Shown piece after piece: positions 47,301 to 53,458 of a stretch of 64,000 bases of DNA. The position numbers and the translations under genes are program-made. Source of the stretch: Argopecten irradians. Lineage: Eukaryota; Mollusca; Bivalvia; Pectinida; Pectinidae. Location of the stretch: the NCBI RefSeq assembly GCF_041381155.1, contig NC_091135.1, positions 6,501,620 to 6,565,619 on the forward strand, in the 5' to 3' direction. The stretch's first letter is position 1, and the number at the start of each line of letters is the position of its first letter. The notes below the pieces were generated by a model, which worked only from the letters and a program-made list of their open reading frames with translations, was not told the origin of the DNA and made no database searches.

Positions 47301-50300
47301 CTGCTTATTCCAGCATATTTCTATGGCATTTTTCTTCATATAATTTATCATCCATAAAACCTGTATAGTCTAGAAACTTGGCTATACCGACCAAATATGC
47401 TGGCATCTGGTTTAGACAAGTTACATAGTATATAAATCCAAAAAAGATCTTCATTCAATTTAGTTTATAGGAAATGAAGAAGAAATATATTTACCAGCAG
47501 AAATCTGAAGAGGGCAAAGCCAATTTATGACTTTACTAAACTAAGAACAGTATACAAACTGGAAAGTAAAATTAATGCTGAGTCTGCATGCATACCATCA
47601 CATGAATATAAAGTTTTATCTATATACATTCACAATATAACATATATAAACACAAAATTCAAGTAGAAGGAACAACATATTAATAATTAATATTGTGCCG
47701 TCGATAAACCTGTCTAAATTGAATCCAAGAGCAGGTGCCCTGTCTAGTGTGAATGTCGGTATGGCAGGGGATTCCTTAACCAGAGGTTCCTCAGGGACAC
47801 TGTCCTTAACCAAAGGTATTCGTGGTGAAGTATTGTGGGTCAGCGATGAACGGGGTGAGCTATCCTTCAACATCATAGCACCTCGGGGTAAACTTGCTCT
47901 ACGCTGCGAACTATCCTTGATAGTCATAGAACTTGGTTGTAAACTTGCCCGACGCGGTAAACTGTCTTTGAAAAGCACAGAACTTTGTTGTAAACTTGAC
48001 CTACGCTCTGAACTTTCCTTGATGGTCATGGAACTTGATTGGTAACTTGACCAACCCTGTGAACAATCTTTGGGAATCGTGGAACTTGGTTGTAAACTTG
48101 TTCTACGTGCTGAACTCTCCTTGGTCACCGAACTTCGTGGTAAACTTTCCTTACGTAGTGAACTGTCATTTACAATCTTAGAACTCTGAGGTAAACTGTT
48201 GTTATGAACCACAGGCACATGTAATGAGTTTTCTTTAGTGACCGATTGGGACAGCTTATCCTTATTTACATAAGGTGACCAATCTTTAATTGAGGTACGA
48301 GGTTCGCGGTCTTTTGCAACATCAAATGAACGAGGAGACAAGCTGTGATCAACTGAGGATCTAGGGGATGATAGATTAGCATTGACTTCATGTTTCTGTG
48401 TTTTAACCACTATAGGTGAACGAGCTGGCCGTTGATTTTTGACCGTTGTCTCTGGTGGTGACCACTCTTTCACATTCACACGTTTCCGTGTTGGGCGGTT
48501 TAAGGTAGACTTTGCAGTATGACCTTGACCCCTGTAAAATATTGTCTCACATTTCCACATAGGATACAACTGCAATCAAATCAGTTTGTCAACAATTTGT
48601 AACATTATTGTGTTTTTTCAGTTAATGACTTTTTTCTTTCAAATAACCTGAACCCAAAATCGTATACTTGCCTCAACTTTTAACAATACATTCATGTCCC
48701 TTCAGTTTTATTTTCTGTAAAATGCTTGTAATTACACAGAAAAAAAAAACATAACGTATTTGACCCAATAAGCGCCCAGGGTGCTTAAAAAAAATTGAAA
48801 TAAATCAGCTTTAAATAGAACCAAATTTGGGCTAGCCTTTCATAAAATTATTGTACAAAGTAAGCAATAAATCATTTTTCAAAAGTAACCAATAACGATA
48901 TCAACACTTTTCATATTTTCAGCATGACTTTGATTCAAGGTAAATGAAATTGGCGCCTAAAAAAAGGGGAGGGGCGCTTATAGGGAAGGGGGCGCTTATT
49001 GGGTCGAATACAGTAAGACAAAAAAAGGCATATTTGACCTTTGACCTTGACATTAAGATCAAGGTGACCAATTGACATTGCAGTGCAAATCAGTTTTAAG
49101 ACTCCATAGAGTTTGATTCCTAACATTTCGAAGCAGCTAGTCACTGGAATCAAATATGGTAAATATCCTAGGTAGTTAAGTGTTCACTTTTTTACTGTAA
49201 GGAGTAAAACTTAATCTTTATAGAATTTTGATTTCTACTCCAGCTTCAAAGCTCTTTAGAAATGAGATAACTGGTTCAACAAAATTCAATCAATCAGGTA
49301 ACCAGGTAGAGTGTACATGTGCTGCTTGCTGTCAAGGTCAGAATACTTCAGTAAAATACTATTGTAAATTGGGTAAGACAATTCTGCTATCACAAGAAGA
49401 CTCATTACTGCCAAAGCACAAAAATGGGGTTCTTAATTTCAAAAGCAAGGCAAATAATAAACCTATTAATTAATGTTGAAAACTCCTGTTAAAAACTGAA
49501 GATCCAAGGGGAGACAATCAACAATCTTGTTCAAAAAATCACAATAAAACCTGGGATCAAATACAAGTAGTCAGTAGAAATTTCTAAATATGGGAAGGTA
49601 ATCTAATGTATTAGAATTCAGATGAGAGATTAATTAGCATACAATAATATCTGGAAGGTATATATACATGTAAGAATGAGGAAACTGATTAATTAACAGT
49701 CAATGATCAATCTACTAAGTAGTATTGTTTAGAATACATCAATGAATGATGGTATAAATTGGGTAGGATGATTCTGCAATCACAACGAGACCAAAATACA
49801 CTTCCCATGCCACATTTATACATGCGAGATGCATTACAGAGTATATACAGATCTAGAGGACACCATCAATAGTTGTTGGCTAGATTTTTGAAGATAAAAA
49901 GGCCAATAAATCAATCTTATAAGTAATTTACTAGCATGTTAAGATCCTGAAATGATAATTATCTTTATATATGATCATAAATTTCTGAACTTCATTGTTT
50001 GGAGCTCAAACACATTTTTGAAATATCGGATACCTTGGTACATATATCAGTATAATGCTAGCTCTCTTTGAGAACTTCACAAACAAACTGCTGGCCAAAC
50101 TTGGTCATACTTTAAATAAACACTCAGTAAACATCCATACTCGGTAAGAAATGATAAGATAAAATGACACTTTAAATCTAATTAGGCTTTTATTTCCTAG
50201 TTCAAATATTATACCTTATTTCTATATTGACTTTTGATATCATGTATTTTTTTATCTGTAAATAAACCTGAAATTAATACATTTATACACAAACAACATG

Positions 50301-51238
50301 AAATATAAATATTGATGTTAATGTTATTCTGTACAATAAACAAACTTGCATTTAGTTTACTTTGAAACTTATTACCATGAATACCTATTACTTTTGTAAT
50401 TAGCAAAAATTTAAAATGAAGGATCTTTTTTTTCTGTTTTATGACTTTTATTCAATTAAATTATTGCTTTTTTCCTTTTCCTGATAAATTTTTTTAAAAG
50501 ACTGCAATTAAAAGAAGAAATTTAATGCAAGAACAAAGAACAGTGAGAAAAATATATCACAATATAATTACAGTATATATTCAATATTTTTTTTAATTGT
50601 TTTATCTTTATTTTCTTTTGTATGTTTTTTCTTTTTGTTTTTTTTTTTTTTTTTTTTTTTTGTTTTCTTAAAGGTGCAAATTCTGCCAAACAAGAGAACT
50701 GAGATTAAAAAAAGAAAAAATAAAAAAAAATAAAGGTACATCCTTGAACAGATATTTTCTTCAATTAAAACTAATCACATGCGTTTGGCTCTATATACAT
50801 TTTTCTCTCTATATATATGTTATATACATAATGTAATACCTGTGGACTATTTAAGAATATATGCATATTTTAAATGAAAACGAAAGTAGAAAAAAATAAA
50901 GAATTTCTTATAGTTCATATCAATATCAAACAATAGTGTAGCTACAATGTAAAGTAGCTCATTTCATTAAAAGGAAGTGAAATTCCTTTCCTTAAAATTG
51001 TCCAGGAACTATTAAACCTCTGTAAAATTACCCTCTAAGTCCCCCTAGGCACTGCGATCACAACAAATATACACGTTACTATCTCATTTTAATTGGTGAT
51101 TATACCAATACACCTGTATAATCTGCCATTCAGTGATTGACACTGATTAGAATATACCTACCATCCATTAGGGGCCCCCTTTGTGGGTTTCTTGCTTCCT
51201 CCCGACCCCATCAGGTCAGCGCGATACTGACGATACAT
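17131..51238 (-). CDS. DUF4062-NACHT-WD40 protein (NWD1/NWD2-type), 29 coding exons
   Basis: All 29 exons join in phase with GT-AG introns: 6,066 nt, 2,021 aa. Order by residue: Ser/Arg-rich region 26-300 with 17-residue repeats at 163-256; charged helical stretch 310-360; DUF4062 about 383-475 (FTSSTFTDTMHERNVWMSEA, then VDMRWGVRDEA and GPNFVTLLSHKYGYR); linker to about 728; NACHT with Walker A GMSGCGKTS at 746-754 and Walker B IVLMLDSLDQLD at 833-844; helical region to 1217; WD40 repeats about 1218-1963; Asp/Glu tail 1964-2021. Vertebrate NWD proteins share this order and are STAND-class ATPases thought to oligomerise on ligand binding. The cellular role here is unknown. Orthology to NWD1 versus NWD2 is not decided, so no symbol is given. 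The protein is longer than vertebrate NWDs because of the added N-terminus and acidic tail. Confidence 0.93.
17307..18135. other. intron 28 of the NACHT-WD40 gene
   Basis: A 148-codon plus-strand frame at 17381-17827 shows no recognisable domain and is best taken as chance. Nothing else was seen. Confidence 0.5.
18136..18280 (-). CDS. NACHT-WD40 exon 28
   Basis: Residues 1916-1963: LSSTVVCGDGRSFISITRPP then VVHWTLVGI, the last strands of the propeller. Leaves in phase 1 at GAAG/GTGTGT. Confidence 0.92.
18617..18783 (-). CDS. NACHT-WD40 exon 27: WD40
   Basis: Residues 1860-1915: ELIKRLEGHRIAAKLVSHDK, YFLSLAEWDEENAIRVWDKK. A full blade with the GH and WD dipeptides. Confidence 0.95.
19018..19188 (-). 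CDS. NACHT-WD40 exon 26: WD40
   Basis: Residues 1803-1859: LDVSVDNSMLLDDERLLTSS then DDFILRVWNLKT, a classic WD40 ending. Confidence 0.95.
19855..20107 (-). CDS. NACHT-WD40 exon 25: WD40
   Basis: Residues 1719-1802: CRVDEGPIVVFDFQKNVCVH, DKIFWAGFMPSDGSILAIQT and SIAIYDLKK, one full blade with a lysine-rich loop (PNPKKKS). Confidence 0.93.
20108..20810. other. intron 24, with a possible antisense TE-derived start
   Basis: On the plus strand at 20325-20406 an ATGGCGACA start opens MATKFLSMNDSSDDHF, which resembles the N-terminus of domesticated or Crypton-type integrase proteins of invertebrates, then stops. Upstream lies a GACGTCACGTGA box. Likely a remnant; function unsupported. Confidence 0.25.
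20811..20944 (-). CDS. NACHT-WD40 exon 24: WD40
   Basis: Residues 1674-1718: ILTMTRGKKGIKTYDRRSGK, then a Lys/Glu helix-like stretch (DVKELKERLDD). Leaves in phase 0. Confidence 0.9.
21426..21597 (-). CDS. NACHT-WD40 exon 23: WD40 with CxxC
   Basis: Residues 1617-1673: DDKELLMLNGNRKLKTVNLT and a following KVCKYCGDKVEV with Cys1659 and Cys1662. A lone CxxC pair inside a propeller blade is unusual, and no second pair is seen nearby. Leaves in phase 1. Confidence 0.92.
21890..22019 (-). CDS. NACHT-WD40 exon 22: WD40
   Basis: Residues 1573-1616: LPNPRYIVLTVRKNKNETDS and LLMVYDLATKNVVRKATM. Strand-turn-strand of a blade. Leaves in phase 0. Confidence 0.92.
22454..22724 (-). CDS. NACHT-WD40 exon 21: WD40
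   Basis: Residues 1483-1572: RFTPDGKRLYFKHDNGIVVY, then HPSTVNGVICRSWKTLATIS and EDTAVRIWDITKP, a good WD40 blade ending. Leaves in phase 2. Confidence 0.94.
23156..23410 (-). CDS. NACHT-WD40 exon 20: WD40 with acidic loop
   Basis: Residues 1398-1482: YIVVVDEDWYRISVIDIEQK, an inserted Pro/Asp loop (EPPPPDDDEADD), then DAVAITPDQTSVVVSNYTDN, a WD40 blade. Phase 1 in and out. Confidence 0.92.
23411..23967. other. intron 19, holding an unassigned 110-codon frame
   Basis: The minus-strand frame 23930-23598 is open but has no splice-compatible continuation or recognised domain. Possibly an old transposon piece. Confidence 0.3.
23968..24333 (-). CDS. NACHT-WD40 exon 19: WD40
   Basis: Residues 1276-1397: DDDEQSVKTWNVEDGTLIKS completes one blade. 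AGKDRCSLAIFKGKVGALFD and the following strands make two more. Confidence 0.92.
24533..24707 (-). CDS. NACHT-WD40 exon 18: first WD40 repeat
   Basis: Residues 1218-1275. EHTAAVTGLDMTQDGKTIAT is a WD40 strand pattern (H-x3-V-x-G-x-x-x-x-x-D-G). Leaves in phase 1 at ACGT/GTATGG. The alternative GT two bases earlier would break frame. Confidence 0.9.
25292..25448 (-). CDS. NACHT-WD40 exon 17
   Basis: Residues 1165-1217, helical: MLHDCMQLSQQALIYDPYQL, then APQFLIRLAG, the usual last helices before WD40. Leaves in phase 0 at CAG/GTATGT. Confidence 0.93.
25449..26037. other. intron 16, no feature named
   Basis: Less AT-rich than neighbouring introns and likely repeat-derived, but no family was recognised. 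Confidence 0.3.
26038..26254 (-). CDS. NACHT-WD40 exon 16
   Basis: Residues 1093-1164: KYGDTYNVRKMNNLPFHRIM, then HLEEVKMECLANFHFL, the R-K-x-x-x-L-P-F-H segment that precedes the propeller. Leaves in phase 2. Confidence 0.9.
26675..26821 (-). CDS. NACHT-WD40 exon 15
   Basis: Residues 1044-1092: MYWYHRQFIEAARSRY and HTGLAEFFSGTW, the H-R-Q-F-x-E-A-A and A-x-F-F-x-G-x-W motifs. Phase 1 in and out. Confidence 0.95.
27160..27312 (-). CDS. NACHT-WD40 exon 14
   Basis: Residues 993-1043: GLSESELEDVLSCDD, then YWTPPIRRLPPLLLVRLRTD, the G-L-S-E-x-E-L-E-D-x-L-S and P-P-x-R-R-L-P-P-L motifs of the family. Confidence 0.95.
27856..28186 (-). CDS. NACHT-WD40 exon 13: NACHT lid / winged-helix region
   Basis: Residues 883-992. 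LTAEQRSIVTEAFDKCPIPL and LKLSFDEACKWNSF match the helical lid, and MLYSRLEVRHGEIFVSHALG starts the winged-helix-like part. Leaves in phase 1. Confidence 0.94.
28521..28733 (-). CDS. NACHT-WD40 exon 12: Walker B
   Basis: Residues 812-882: PIVLMLDSLDQLD holds Walker B with Asp838. LQWLPTILNASVKVIVSTLE is the sensor strand region. Phase 0 at both ends. Confidence 0.96.
28734..30612. other. intron 11
   Basis: Noncoding. It contains a (TA)n run at about 29524-29548 and short chance frames only. Confidence 0.5.
30613..30715 (-). CDS. NACHT-WD40 exon 11
   Basis: Residues 777-811: RFLGTTPDSSN is the signature strand-turn of the NWD NACHT, followed by a helix (LLMSIIQQINIIYG). Leaves in phase 0. Confidence 0.93.
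31160..31305 (-). CDS. NACHT-WD40 exon 10: Walker A
   Basis: Residues 729-776. PLVIHGMSGCGKTSIMA is a full P-loop (G746, K752, T753), so nucleotide binding is expected. EPVVIIR is the following strand. Leaves in phase 2. Confidence 0.96.
31620..31828 (-). CDS. NACHT-WD40 exon 9: linker before NACHT
   Basis: Residues 659-728: HKKYLKKLADDFVKAVTDMI, then HIRFSQQKCANFHGRETTLG. The helix and the F-x-G-R-E segment that leads into NACHT in this family. Leaves in phase 0. Confidence 0.93.
31829..34893. other. intron 8
   Basis: A 3.1-kb AT-rich intron. Apart from the CGCGAA-rich MITE at 33771-33999 I see nothing in it. Confidence 0.5.
33771..33999. mobile_element. CGCGAA-rich MITE, copy 1
   Basis: Inverted ends TACTGTAAACCAAC and GTTGGTTCACAGTA, flanked by TA-type ends. 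The interior has repeated inverted TTCGCG/CGCGAA motifs, so the whole block can fold into a long hairpin. A related copy lies at 56670-56875. Confidence 0.75.
34894..35022 (-). CDS. NACHT-WD40 exon 8
   Basis: Residues 616-658, helical (DKVHKAQELLYDLKQRQIAE) followed by YSVSWTDK. Phase 1 in and out with consensus splice sites. Confidence 0.9.
35359..36028. repeat. 115-bp direct repeats around a dispersed repeat
   Basis: 35359-35475 and 35912-36028 are near-identical (starting GGGATAATATAATTTATTTC and ending with TACTACAAC...AACTTCATAAT). Between them is copy 2 of the dispersed family seen at 8828-9026 (35712-35920). All of it lies in intron 7. Confidence 0.75.
36236..36370 (-). CDS. NACHT-WD40 exon 7
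   Basis: Residues 571-615: VTEKEIQMGLL and CLWFNRVIKNID, a family-typical linker. Phase 1 in and out. It is too short for standard ORF calling but fits between exons 6 and 8. Confidence 0.92.
36742..36953 (-). CDS. NACHT-WD40 exon 6
   Basis: Residues 500-570: WYRKDNNAVPPMYLLSPISK is the conserved W-Y-x-x-D-x-N-x-V-P-P segment after DUF4062 in NWD proteins. The remainder is helical (DIMQAALESSAEQAL). Leaves in phase 1. Confidence 0.93.
37033..37545. repeat. about 66-bp minisatellite in intron 5
   Basis: About eight diverged units containing AGAGCAGACCACCACTGCCA, CCAAATG, ACAGGAGAAAACAACA and GAGCAGTCACCCGTCC. Noncoding in both orientations as far as the gene is concerned. Confidence 0.85.
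37600..38675. repeat. about 53-bp minisatellite in intron 5 (about 21 copies)
   Basis: Head-to-tail units with ATTGGATTATACAGCTTCAC, TACCCATTCAGCACATCCAC and a short A run. The plus strand of the unit lacks stops, so it stays open for 268-397 codons in three frames. The period is not a multiple of three and the gene is on the other strand, so these frames are artefacts. Confidence 0.95.
39053..39168 (-). CDS. NACHT-WD40 exon 5: end of DUF4062
   Basis: Residues 462-499. TLLSHKYGYR completes the GPNFV-TLL motif of exon 4. Then REIDAEEFDKIFAVIESTEA leads to AA/GTAAGT in phase 2. Confidence 0.93.
39430..40341. repeat. about 34-bp minisatellite built from the exon 4 donor site
   Basis: About 26 units in intron 4. 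On the minus strand each reads approximately CTCAACTGGGCCTAACTTTG then TGGTGAGTAAAACT, the same sequence as the last bases of exon 4 plus its splice donor. GTGAGT is kept in about 17 units besides the true donor at 40318-40317. The first unit overlaps exon 4. Confidence 0.92.
40318..40520 (-). CDS. NACHT-WD40 exon 4: DUF4062 core
   Basis: Residues 394-461: MHERNVWMSEAYPRVK, YEFQVVDMRWGVRDEAMDDH and TTDLCLKELQLCQ, ending GPNFV at GTG/GTGAGT in phase 0. The last 20-odd bases and the following donor are the unit of the minisatellite that fills the start of intron 4. Confidence 0.95.
40798..40876. repeat. 36-bp tandem duplication in intron 3
   Basis: Two adjacent copies of a block starting GAACAGCACACCTCACCC and ending TTAAAAGGCAA. 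Confidence 0.85.
41037..41411. repeat. about 39-bp minisatellite in intron 3 (nine copies)
   Basis: Near-perfect units: CATCTAGTATTGAAAACATA then ACAAATAGGTGGAGTCTG. Variation is limited to one or two bases at the unit join, which suggests recent expansion. Confidence 0.93.
41412..44926. other. rest of intron 3
   Basis: Noncoding. It holds SINE-like copies at about 41455-41525, 43268-43430 and 44690-44822 (shared GAGTACC[CT]GGAGAAAAA core) and a MITE at 43058-43233. The remainder has nothing I can name. Confidence 0.5.
43058..43233. mobile_element. MITE with TATTTGACCCAATAA ends, copy 1
   Basis: Inverted ends ACCGTATTTGATCCAATAA and TTATTGGGTCGAATACAGT. Matches the ends of the element at 48764-49015. 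Noncoding. Confidence 0.75.
44927..45207 (-). CDS. NACHT-WD40 exon 3: charged helix and DUF4062 start
   Basis: Residues 300-393. A Lys/Glu-rich helical stretch (EEEKAKKQKLLDDYKLLEEK) precedes KIVRIFTSSTFT, the first strand of DUF4062. Ends ACAG/GTCAGT in phase 1; the joined codon makes Asp394 of SSTFTD. Confidence 0.92.
46005..46370. mobile_element. TTAA MITE, copy B (family 1)
   Basis: Full-length, TTAA at both ends, TIRs AGATACTCCACCGCCGACA and TGTCAGCGGTGGAGCATCT. It is inverted relative to copy C just downstream. Confidence 0.85.
46446..46713. mobile_element. TTAA MITE, copy C (truncated)
   Basis: Aligns with copy A from its internal ACCATTACC...GAAAAGTTTGAGCTTC to the right TIR (TGTCGACGGTGGAGCATCT, then TTAA). 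The left TIR is missing. Confidence 0.8.
47259..47425. repeat. dispersed repeat starting ACAGTATAACTTGT (copy 2)
   Basis: Same family as 14027-14245. A weaker relative lies at 36541-36622 in intron 6. Confidence 0.5.
47710..48531 (-). CDS. NACHT-WD40 exon 2: Ser/Arg-rich N-terminal region
   Basis: Residues 26-300. Low-complexity, with motifs KEWSPP, SLSPRSF and IKDWSPY, then a run of 17-residue repeats of the form K-[DE]-S-S-x-R-R-x-S-L-Q-x-S-S. No known domain. Acceptor TTACAG, donor GACAG/GTTTAT, leaving in phase 2 so that AG joins G of exon 3 to make Arg300. Confidence 0.85.
47841..48122 (-). repeat. coding 51-bp tandem repeat (17 aa, five to six copies)
   Basis: Residues 163-256 fall into 17-residue units starting at Lys163, 180, 197, 214, 231 and 248. 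Four units carry R-R-[TSA]-S at 168-171, 202-205, 219-222 and 236-239, a basophilic (PKA-type) kinase consensus. An earlier partial unit is at 147-162. The 51-bp period keeps frame. Confidence 0.85.
48532..51161. other. intron 1 (coding)
   Basis: Noncoding. It holds the MITE at 48764-49015 and a poly-T run at about 50640-50661 inside a T/A-rich zone. Nothing else named. Confidence 0.5.
48764..49015. mobile_element. MITE with TATTTGACCCAATAA ends, copy 2
   Basis: Inverted ends GTATTTGACCCAATAAGCGC and GCGCTTATTGGGTCGAATAC. Related to 43058-43233. Confidence 0.8.
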
Positions 51239-51391
51239 CTTGGACCCTGTAACTAGCTCCCACTTGCTTCTTTGGAAGCCAACTCGTCCCACAATTCATC
51301 TTGTTTCCTTTTGGTGTTCGTAATGATATTCTAATTATCGATACGTCCGGTAGGTCGCGGTTCAATCAGATCGACTGTCACTGGGGTATCC
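51162..51391 (-). CDS. NACHT-WD40 exon 1 (5' UTR plus residues 1-25)
   Basis: The ATG at 51238 begins MYRQYRADLMGSGG and runs to GGATG/GTAGGT at 51162, phase 2. An in-frame TGA 60 nt upstream and no in-frame ATG between support this start. A possible acceptor (AAACAG/GGATAC) sets the exon's left edge at 51391, making 51239-51391 untranslated. Only 51162-51238 is coding. Confidence 0.75.
51216..51299 (-). promoter_or_regulatory. overlapping upstream ORF
   Basis: An ATG at 51299 in a different frame opens 27 codons that end 20 nt inside the main coding sequence (TGA at 51218-51216). Such an overlapping uORF normally lowers main-frame initiation unless bypassed by leaky scanning. It matters only if the transcript includes this ATG. 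Confidence 0.5.
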
Positions 51392-52481
51392 CTGTTTGTG
51401 ATAAAAATAGATTGGTTATGGTAAATACACACGAAGGTTGTCAAGGGGTTCGCTGCTTCTATGTTTAAACCGTGTATTACCTTGCTGTTCCTGTTATGGA
51501 TTAGAGTCACTCAAGCATGTCTCGTCAGTACATACTATACAGGTATTGTACAACATGTTAGAGCAAATTATTGATTTAGAACAACTACAGAAGCATTGAT
51601 TCTTCTATTCAAAACTGTTCCGTACTTGACAATGTAAATAAGTATGCATTTTCAAAGCATCTACAATTTACGTATTGTATAATATACATGTACATACACA
51701 GCGAAACCTATCTATAATGACCACCCAAGGGACAGAGGAAAGTGGTCGTTATGGCCAGGTGGTCTTATACACAGGTTGAACTATATTTAAAATGACCATT
51801 AAGAACCATGAAAAGTGGTCTTACTAGCAGATACAGGTCTTTATCGAAGGATGGTAAGTAAGTATGCCTTAACAAGGTATTTTAGTGTCTTTGAGAAATA
51901 ATCAAGATATCTAGCTAGGGTTTGGTTACGATTACTAGCTATTTATGAAATGATGTTCTACATGTATATCCCTATGAAAATATAATTACGAAAAAAAGAT
52001 ATACAAGAGATATGGCAAAGTGTATAAATAGGCCCCCATGTCCCTGCAGCTGTCTGTTAGCATTAATATTGAATATGCGTAGATCTATATGTAATAGCTA
52101 TTGTCTCCCTGAAAGGAACTGGAGCTTCACATCCAATGGTCTATGACATGATCATTTGCTTCTACGCTTATGGGTTAGCTTAATGTATACTGTAAATTGT
52201 AGACTTGATCTTTAAAACGTAATAATAATGTATATTGTCGCCAGAAAGTTGTCACAATAATGTACATAGTATGTCTAACGTATACAAATGCAATAACAAA
52301 CACCATTACACCTGTATTAAACCGTATCTAATACCCAACAATGACTACTCTTTCACTGACTGACATCTTTGAAACTGATACACACCTATACCAAGCATGC
52401 ATAAGAGAAAACGACATGGTCAACTACTGAAATACATCCAATGATGATACAGCTGTATACATATGTCTATGTAATACCTAC

Positions 52482-52900
52482 CTCATCAACTAATTTACAA
52501 CATTGTCTCCGTTTGAGTGCCTTGTCCAGACCAGCACAGAATCTCCAGTTAACCATGCACAGTAAGCTGCTCCGTCATCGTTCAGAAACTTACACCGTAC
52601 CCTTTAAAATCTGCCGACCATACGATAAATCTCCAATGATATCAGCTGCCCAAACTATAATGAGTGGTCCCGCTTTGTTTCCTTCACATTTACAGGTAAA
52701 AGGATTGCAAAGATTTCCTAGGTACAACAGCTTCAAATTCAACAACAGATTTCGAACACTCACTGTTCAGCGACAGTTAGAATTCCAATACCAGGCCCTA
52801 AGATATGACGACAGTTTCCTTAGCTCTCTGACTCTATACACATTGTGCTATTTAAAAGATAAAGCGATCAAGAGAGTATAAAGACTTCAGACAGAAGTAC
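52482..52900 (-). other. candidate untranslated first exon of the NACHT-WD40 gene
   Basis: A good donor (GATGAG/GTAGGTATT) at 52482 lies upstream of the acceptor at 51391, and the sequence behind it is less AT-rich than its surroundings. The right edge is a guess. There is no coding evidence on the minus strand. Confidence 0.25.
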
Positions 52901-53397
52901 GATATCGACTGTCTCATGACTGTAAGGAATTGTCCCTCCTACTCAACAATACACACAAAGTCATGTACCTGGTAGATCACCCATACAGTCAGTCTGTCAG
53001 CAAGTTCAGGGTTGACTAACAACGACCAATATACTACAGATCGATATAGATACTGACGAAAATTTTGTCAGTGACACTTTAATGAATGTTTGATATTGCT
53101 TTTCAACCTTTACAGACAGTTTATGGGTGATTTACCGATGTATTCTATTACACGGCGATATAAATTATTTAAAATACAGCCTTATAAGCAGTACATTAAA
53201 GCGACGAATGAAGCGAAAAGGTAAACATTCTGTGACAAGTACTGTATTGAAGAGCTTCCTTCTGATGAAAATGTAATTCTTTACCACTGTGGATAAATTG
53301 GATTGTTGTTTATTTCAGCGCTTTTCTTCATCCTTGATTAAGTGGCGATTATTGTCACCTCTGTGAATTGTAGATCGTTACTATCACTTTCATGGTG

Positions 53398-53458
53398 ATG
53401 AAAATAGCGAGCGAGCAATTCATCTACCATATGATAGATGAATTGCTCACTATTTTCA
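53398..53458. repeat. 61-bp imperfect palindrome (hairpin)
   Basis: Perfect 14-bp arms GAGCAATTCATCTA / TAGATGAATTGCTC at 53413-53426 and 53435-53448 with an 8-base loop, extended by outer arms TGAAAATAG / CTATTTTCA. Confidence 0.9.

Larger units (their letters stand above)
45208..47709. other. intron 2
   Basis: Noncoding. It holds two TTAA MITE copies (46005-46370 and 46446-46713) and a dispersed repeat at 47259-47425. Otherwise AT-rich. Confidence 0.5.

Noticed and set aside
47695..48045. 116-codon plus-strand frame
   Set aside because: Antisense shadow of the repeated exon 2 of the NACHT-WD40 gene.
51701..51865. A short gene around the GGTCGTTATGG segment
   Set aside because: It matches the style of dispersed repeats and has no open frame.
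52441..52881. 146-codon plus-strand frame
   Set aside because: No domain and no splice continuation. The opposite strand has a better reading as an untranslated exon.
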